From assembly GCF_004027225.2 (NCBI RefSeq), contig NC_046358.1:61365528-61429527 (forward strand): a stretch of 64,000 nucleotides of DNA, read 5' to 3'. Each line of letters begins with the position of its first letter. Positions within the stretch are counted from its first letter, which is position 1. Both the position numbers and the translations under genes were made by a program. The notes under the pieces are model-generated. The model was not told the DNA's origin and searched no databases. It saw only the letters and a program-made list of their open reading frames with translations. This DNA is from Strigops habroptila (taxonomy: Eukaryota > Chordata > Aves > Psittaciformes > Psittacidae). This document shows positions 57,801-64,000 of this stretch, in pieces.

Positions 57801-60800
57801 CACATTGAATTTTGAGGGATTCAGTTGTATTTTTTGGCAGTTCTCTTGTGGTGATTGCAAGTTGCCAGAGGGTGATTTTTGCATTCCTTTACGAATGTTC
57901 TGCTTACTTTTTGTGGATATCCTGCTGGGCTTTGGATTTTGTGCTTTCTGTCACTGCATTTGATCAACACTGCACTTATCATTTTCAGCAAGTTTAATGC
58001 AAGACAAAGAAAAAACCAGGTTTTTCTCTCCTGTTTGCCACAGTGGCTTCATGCCATTATCTCCATTAATTTAAAATCTCTGGGGTTTTGTTTTAGGGAA
58101 AATTTCTCATCTCTGTTCTTCAGAGAAGTGTAGAATTACACTGTAAAACGAATAATGTTCGTCATGTGATATGAAGTAAAAAAATCAGTGGGGGGAAGAA
58201 TAAAAGCACTATAGGTATATTTACACTGTTCGTCTCAGCTGAGGAGCAAGGATCCTCAGGTACTCTCCTTTTATCCATGGCTCTTTGTCTAGCAGCTAAG
58301 ACTACTGCAATGGGAAAAATTATTCAATTAAAAATTTAAAAATGCAGATGGGTTCTAATGCAGTATTTTAAATTCTGCCTAAAAATTATGAGGAAAAAGG
58401 ATTTTCTGTCATTTAAAATATTTTCCATAACTTCTGACTACCTTCCTTTGCTCAGCTTCCCTTGAAGACAAGCTTCCTTCCTTTGAAATTTATTTCACTT
58501 TCTGATCAAGGACTCATTTGTCATCTCTCCCTCTCAGGAATTCCATGAGTACCTCACAATAAAATCTCTAACCTCCTGAGAGACATACATCACGATAAGT
58601 TGTTCCTAAACCTTACTGGTTAGCTCATACACTTTCTTTCCAAGGGTTAGTCTTTGTCTTCTTTTCCTATGCTTAACACACTGTTAATGACCTTCATAGT
58701 CATGCTTCATAGTTCAACATTTGTAATACTTGATCTGCTATAATGTTGAATGTACTATGCAGTGCTTGACAATAGACTATAGATTCTTTTCAGCTTGCTT
58801 TGTAGACTGTGGTCTGTATAAAGCCATAATATCAAAGCACTCTTTTGGAGTTTGGAGATATTTTATGGAGTTATTACTGATACTCTTAGTTTTCAAAAGG
58901 GTATTAGTTTTGACTAATACCTTCTTTGTTTTAGGTAAGTCACCAAAAGTCTGGAAGTAGCTAGCTGTTCATTGAAAATTCTTGCATACCTACATCAGTT
59001 CCAAATGCAAACAACATAAGCATGCCTAAACTAGGAATAATTTCTGAGCAACTGTGATTTTTTTTTTCCATCTAGAGTCCTAAGGATATCTTCTGGAATC
59101 ACCAGACAGGTGCCCAGAGCAATAAACTTACAGAATATATCAGTATAATTATTCTCTTTTGAAATTACTGCCTTGCTGTTCGACCTTTATTCCTTTTCCT
59201 TTCTAAGGACCCATGGTTTCATACTTCAGAGAATGCTTAATAACTTAAATACCATTGATTTCTGGAATTTTAAAAAGATTAAAAAGAATGGGGGAGGGAA
59301 AGAGTACAAGATGTTTGAGACTATAAATCTGGAAACAAAAAGGTTAAGTGTGGAATGAAGCAAATACTGTTATATAGAATCAGCTGATGTTTATGGAAAT
59401 GATTATTGCTTATGGAAAATTATTTGGGTTTGATACTCAGTGTAACTGACTCATTTGGGTGTTAGGCACATCTGAAAGAGGTGTCACTGGATCTTTTCAC
59501 TTCTGAGCTACCCAAGCAGTTCCTGGAACTGTTCCCTCTTGAGTCCTGAGGGTCACCACCTTGAGAGAAGGTGAATCAGCATGGTTGTGTTAAACTGGTG
59601 TTAAAATTGTTTCTGATAAAATATTTAAAAGTATTATAATTGGCATTTACATGTAACATCCAATGCCAGTACACACACATTTTTTTCATGGCTGTGTTTC
59701 AGTCTGCTTGCACACTTAGGAAAGCAGCACTACTTGTGTTTATCTTCATTCCTGCTTGTAATTATTTTCTTATAGTAGCTAAGTTAAAAGCATTGAGTAA
59801 AAAACTTTACTAACTTATTTGTAAAAATTCCAAAAATGCCTCTGGGATCAGATTTTCATCGTCTTATTTTGTTGAACTAAGTATAAATATAACCACTCCT
59901 CATCACATAACATGAAATAATAAATTTAATTCTGATGCTGCTTGCTTAGTCCTGAAGTAAATTCACTCCTGCCAGTGCTCCTAGTCAGACTTCATTCATT
60001 ACCTTGTCTAATATTCTTAATTTTATGTCTGACTCCAGTGCTAAGGAATAAGTCCATTTTTTTAGTAGTCTGGAAAAGTATCAATTCCCCGATTGTCATC
60101 TTGAAATAATTTCTGCTCATGTTCAATTGTATGGCCACATCCTGATAAATTGAGTTGTAAAAGCAAATACTTAATGCTTTATAGTATTCATTGTGGGTTG
60201 GAGTCTTTACTTTGATAGCATATTTTGAGAAAGTTTTACAGTACTACTTTTTAGGATAGTAAGTAAAAGAAAGTTAATGTGCATATTAACTTTGTTCAGT
60301 GAATCTCTGTCAGCCTTATTTTGTAAAGTCTGGTCTCCCTTAGGGTAAATGGGAATTTTATCATAAACTGAAGTATGGACAGGGTTTCAGCCCATTTTCT
60401 TTTCTGCAGTCCCTGCAGAGCACTGAACCCATGTATGTATCTTTTCATGTCTTCTTGCATTACTTCTCTTTCTTCCCACTTGTCATTGGTAGAAGCTTCT
60501 GTGTAACATTTTCTACTTCTGTAACAAAGAGAAAGCACACGAGACAGACAGTTCTAAATTACTTTGGAAGAATCATGTGATAGGTTTTCATTCAAGAGAT
60601 TACTTAAATGGGTCTTTCAAACCGTGTAGATAGTCCTTTAGATCCAAACTTTTGCTTTTATTTCTTGTATTTGTGTATTTTGCTGAACTGAAATTGCAGT
60701 CTTGTAACTGACACAGCAACATTAGAACTTCAATGGAGTTTAAGTAATTAGATATCAATGGCTTTGCCAGCTAATTCAGAAAAGGCATTTTATGCTAAGT

Positions 60801-62420
60801 ATGTAGGATGGAAGTAGGTGCAAGAATATCTGCTGGAGAAGTAAGCATACTGTATGGAACCTCTCAGGACTGTTTATGTGGTGATGCATAAAATTACTGA
60901 CTAGATGATAAGATTATATCACAAAGTTGTGGAAGTCAGAAGACTTGGATTTTAACATGATCTTTTGAAAAGTAATGCCTTTCACAAAAATAAACACATG
61001 GTTTTGCTTAACCAATTGCTTAAATCATTCATAAATATGCCGACTTTAGCAGAGGCCAAGCACAGTCTGTTGCATGCTTACCTATTTCTTGAGTTTTGAA
61101 GATGGATTTAACTGTACGATATGTTCTTCTGTATTTGTCCAAAAGTCTCCACTCATAAAAGAACTCACATATGAAAGTTTCTTAACTAAGGTGTTAGTTC
61201 AGACTCTGTTCTTACAGCTGAGTGAACAGCTATTGAGGCTAAATATTTACTATGTCGGAATGGAATGTTTGTCTCCTATTCTGAATAAAATATGTAATGT
61301 GTAATTCATCCACTGGTATTTTATCTGACAAAACCTGTAGTTCTTTGTTAGTATGTACCTGGGAAATCCACCATTTCTATCTATATGGCAAATAAATATA
61401 AATCTTTTTGACCATAAATTGACTAGATTGCAAAATTATGTGTATAATTTTATTTGCATAGTTTATAAATGTGCTTTATATGGTTTATTATTTTATGTAT
61501 TTTCTTGTATATTACCAGTTAAACCAGTGGATTTTTGGTATTTCCCTTCTTTTCCCTTCTCTTCCCTTCTCTTCCTTTGCCTTGCATCAGGTAAAAGCCT
61601 GAAATGCTTTTATTTTGTTGTATAAGGCCCATGTACATTTTACACAAAGATATCTACAAACTACATGTATCTCAGTAAGGCCTAAAGCCACAATGATTAT
61701 TCCTTATTTATCACACATAGTGACATTAGGTCCCTTTGAGAGTGTTTTCAACCTTTACAGTGATTTGAAATGTAAGAACATCAAGAAAAAGATCTTGTTG
61801 AGGCCATCACCGTGATTCAGTTTTATCTATCTTTTTATTTGACCTTTCCTCATTATTAAACAGCTACACTGAACATTTTTATTTGCTAGAAGTTGTTCTT
61901 TCTTGGGTAGTGACAATGAGAAGGTTATAATAAAATGGCTTACGAGAGTGTTGATTGTATTTTATGAATGTTACTGTTTATAATATGTTATGTATGTGTC
62001 GGCTCCTCAACAGGAAACTGTACACAGAAACAACATGGATCTTGCAATTTTATCAGGACAATGCAAGTAGATTTCAGCAAGGTTGGTTCCAACTCATCTG
62101 TGATAAATGAGAAGATAAGGCAATCAGTGCACACCATGACACTCTGTGCAGCTAGTTAGGCGCACTTCAGAACTATTCAGGTGTGCTCACGAAGCTTATG
62201 AGTCTTTCATGGGGGTGTCTCAATATAAATCTGTCCTTCATGGTGGCCACTAGAAATGCAGGAGTTGCTTTTCCAGGACTTAACTCAGGTCAGATATAAA
62301 TAATAGATATTATGATTTAGTTCTGACACTGAGGCTGTGTTAGAAGCTGTATATTTCAGTTGGGTCAAAAGAATGCATTTTCTTTTTTTTTTTTTCCTTT
62401 TTCTTCTTTCCTTTGCATAG

Positions 62421-62584
62421 CTCACCTGCTTGACAGATGCTTGCAAAATTCCATCACACCTTTGTGTGGACCTGTTTGGATCTTTAAGAGAGAAGGTTTC
62501 AGCCTCTCAGGAGCAAAGATTTCTATCGAAGGAGTTCTATTGGCCCTGCATCAACAATTAAAGTCTGCAAACTGTTGCAAACAG
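62421..62584 (+). pseudogene. DCDC1: DCDC1 exon, open frame with good splice sites
   Basis: Acceptor CCTTTGCATAG and consensus donor CAG|GTGAGT. After two bases of a split codon it reads HLLDRCLQNSITPLCGPVW, then EGFSLSGAKISIEGVLLAL and HQQLKSA. Human has LLEKCLQNSITPLRGPLW, EGFSPSGAKMYIQGVLLAL and YQRLKSA. It has no stop or frameshift and is the best preserved of the set. Typed as pseudogene because upstream exons of the same gene are disabled. A shorter transcript starting downstream could in principle still use it. Confidence 0.85.
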
Positions 62585-64000
62585 GTGAGTTGTCCCACTA
62601 TTTAACAGTCTCCTTTTTTGTTTTCATATTCAAATGTATTAATTGCATAAAACGAATGATTGGCGCTGTGTCATAAAGTGTGACATATATTGCATAAGCT
62701 GCAGTGCCTGTTAGGAAAATGAAATGCTTCTAGAATTGCAAAGCCCACAATAAACGAGTTAATTGTGTCTCTCTTTTGATGTGGGATGTCATACATCTCA
62801 TCTTTACTTGCTGCATACTGTGTCTAGCTATGATGTTCCTTATGTGGAAATTCTCTAAAGCGATCATTTTTCATTGCTTGTTCTGCACATGCAGTTTTTA
62901 ATGGTCTCATAGATCTTCCCATAAAACTAATTTAATAATTATTTAGTTGCAACATTTTTTGAATAAATAAAACACTTCTAAGTATAACTGGTGCTGCATT
63001 ATGAAAAATTAAATAAATGTATGATATTAAAAACTTCAATATTTTAATAACTACATATGTGCCATTAAATAAATAGACCAGATATGCATTTTAATTTGAA
63101 AGAATAGTAGAAAACAGATACTGAATATACTGTTTGATAGTTTGTGAGCAATAAGGTGATTCATTTTTTATTAATTGGGTTTTTCATGTTAGCAAATATA
63201 AATAAGAAAATGCTGATCTTGTACAGCATAGTTACTTTAGTTCATTTATGTGTGTAGGAATGTGCATATTTTTAAAGGTTAGATGAGGACTTTATAAAAA
63301 TAGTAGACGTATAGATTTTCCAGGAAAAGTATTATACAGAAATTAAACAACCAGCTAGGAACCTCAGATTTAAAAATGATCCTGGGCCCCAGAGTTAAGA
63401 TAGATAAGCTACCAGTTTTTGTAGGAAGGGGGAGGAGAGGTGCAAGTAAAGTGTCAGTCACGCTGTTTATACAGCACCTCCTGCTGTCAGATCCATACAG
63501 AGAAATGAGAATTGACTTTGGAAGAGACTATTCCTGTCTAGAGTTAATAGTGGTCAGCAAGAAGAAATCAAACAAAAACAAAACCAAAACCCAGAGAGCA
63601 TGTATATGTGTGAGAGACAAACAAGCAAACAAAACCAGAACAGCTTGTTTCAGAATGTTTCTGAGTCAGTATAGGGATATATTAAAAGTGAGAACTTTAC
63701 CATTTTTTTAATTCATAATTCTTCCCTTTTAAGACAATGCTGCCAGTCACAAAAGCTACAGAAATTACATCTATTATTTCCCAGTGCCTTAATATATAAT
63801 ATTTACTCTTTCAGAAAAAATATAAAATGAACACAAGTTTTTAGCAAGTGTAATGGTAATTAGTAGAACAAAATAGACAAGGTAGTTTCTGAATAAACCT
63901 GCAAGTGCAAGTCATTTAGGGAGTACTTTTTGCTTTTCTCTCTAAAGGACATATAAAGACATTTCAGTAAATTAACTTATGTTAGTCAGTCCTCTGGCGA
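62585..64000. other. Intron of the DCDC1 relic, right end of window
   Basis: AT-rich. No further DCDC1 exon was recognised before the window ends. An AAAC-rich tract lies at about 63,568-63,640. Confidence 0.5.

Larger units (their letters stand above)
48873..62420. other. Large intron of the DCDC1 relic
   Basis: 13.5 kb, AT-rich. It contains CR1 fragments at 53,681-53,750 and 54,418-54,800 (listed separately), a (TACATG)n repeat at 51,287-51,308, a hairpin at 53,567-53,590, a short TA repeat near 57,500 and a CCCTTCTTTT-type pyrimidine repeat at 61,544-61,576. No exon or RNA gene was recognised. Confidence 0.5.

Noticed and set aside
1..64000. tRNA, rRNA, CRISPR arrays or bacterial-type operons
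   Set aside because: None seen. The window is vertebrate nuclear DNA and nothing in it has the required structure.

Overview
The window looks like avian nuclear DNA. It is AT-rich and intron-dominated, carries several CR1 LINE 3' ends (AACCCAAACC...ATTCTATGATT type), has one CpG island, and shows recognisable vertebrate exons whose order matches the DCDC1-DNAJC24 neighbourhood (next to IMMP1L-ELP4-PAX6 in human 11p13).

Region 1 (1-14,418) belongs to DNAJC24, read on the minus strand. Its first coding exon (start of the J domain) is at 14,279-14,418. Everything to the left is taken to be the following intron. That intron holds a 10.7-kb block of class III (ERV-L/spuma-related) endogenous retrovirus in the opposite orientation. 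The four LTRs resolve into two nested proviruses. An older outer copy (LTR 572-936 and LTR 10,747-11,314) is bounded by a 5-bp duplication ACTGA. A younger inner copy (LTR 3,353-3,916 and LTR 10,077-10,640) is inserted in it and bounded by its own duplication GCGGG. The inner copy has an uninterrupted 1,054-codon pol (protease, reverse transcriptase, RNase H, integrase) in the same frame as gag after one TAG, a gag broken in three places, and no env. The outer copy has lost 3.7 kb from gag to RNase H.

Region 2 (about 15,560-16,770) is a CpG island lying between the minus-strand DNAJC24 exon and the plus-strand DCDC1 relic, so it is the likely shared promoter.

Region 3 (16.8-64 kb) is the 5' part of DCDC1 on the plus strand. 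Five exons are recognisable by similarity to the human doublecortin-domain protein and by splice sites (30,784; 32,906; 33,491; 46,456; 62,421), with a sixth probable at 48,773. Several carry in-frame stops (TGA 33,539; TAG 46,560) or frameshifts, so DCDC1 appears to be a unitary pseudogene in this lineage. The introns contain five CR1 fragments, a GC-rich island of unknown nature at 26.25-26.79 kb, and several perfect inverted repeats.

The most notable observations are the nested provirus with two separate target-site duplications, a 594-bp stretch identical between the two copies inside otherwise 8-30% diverged sequence (gene conversion), a retroviral gag leader with two hydrophobic segments, and the decayed DCDC1 gene. 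Protein identities rest on my recall of family sequences and were not checked by a search.
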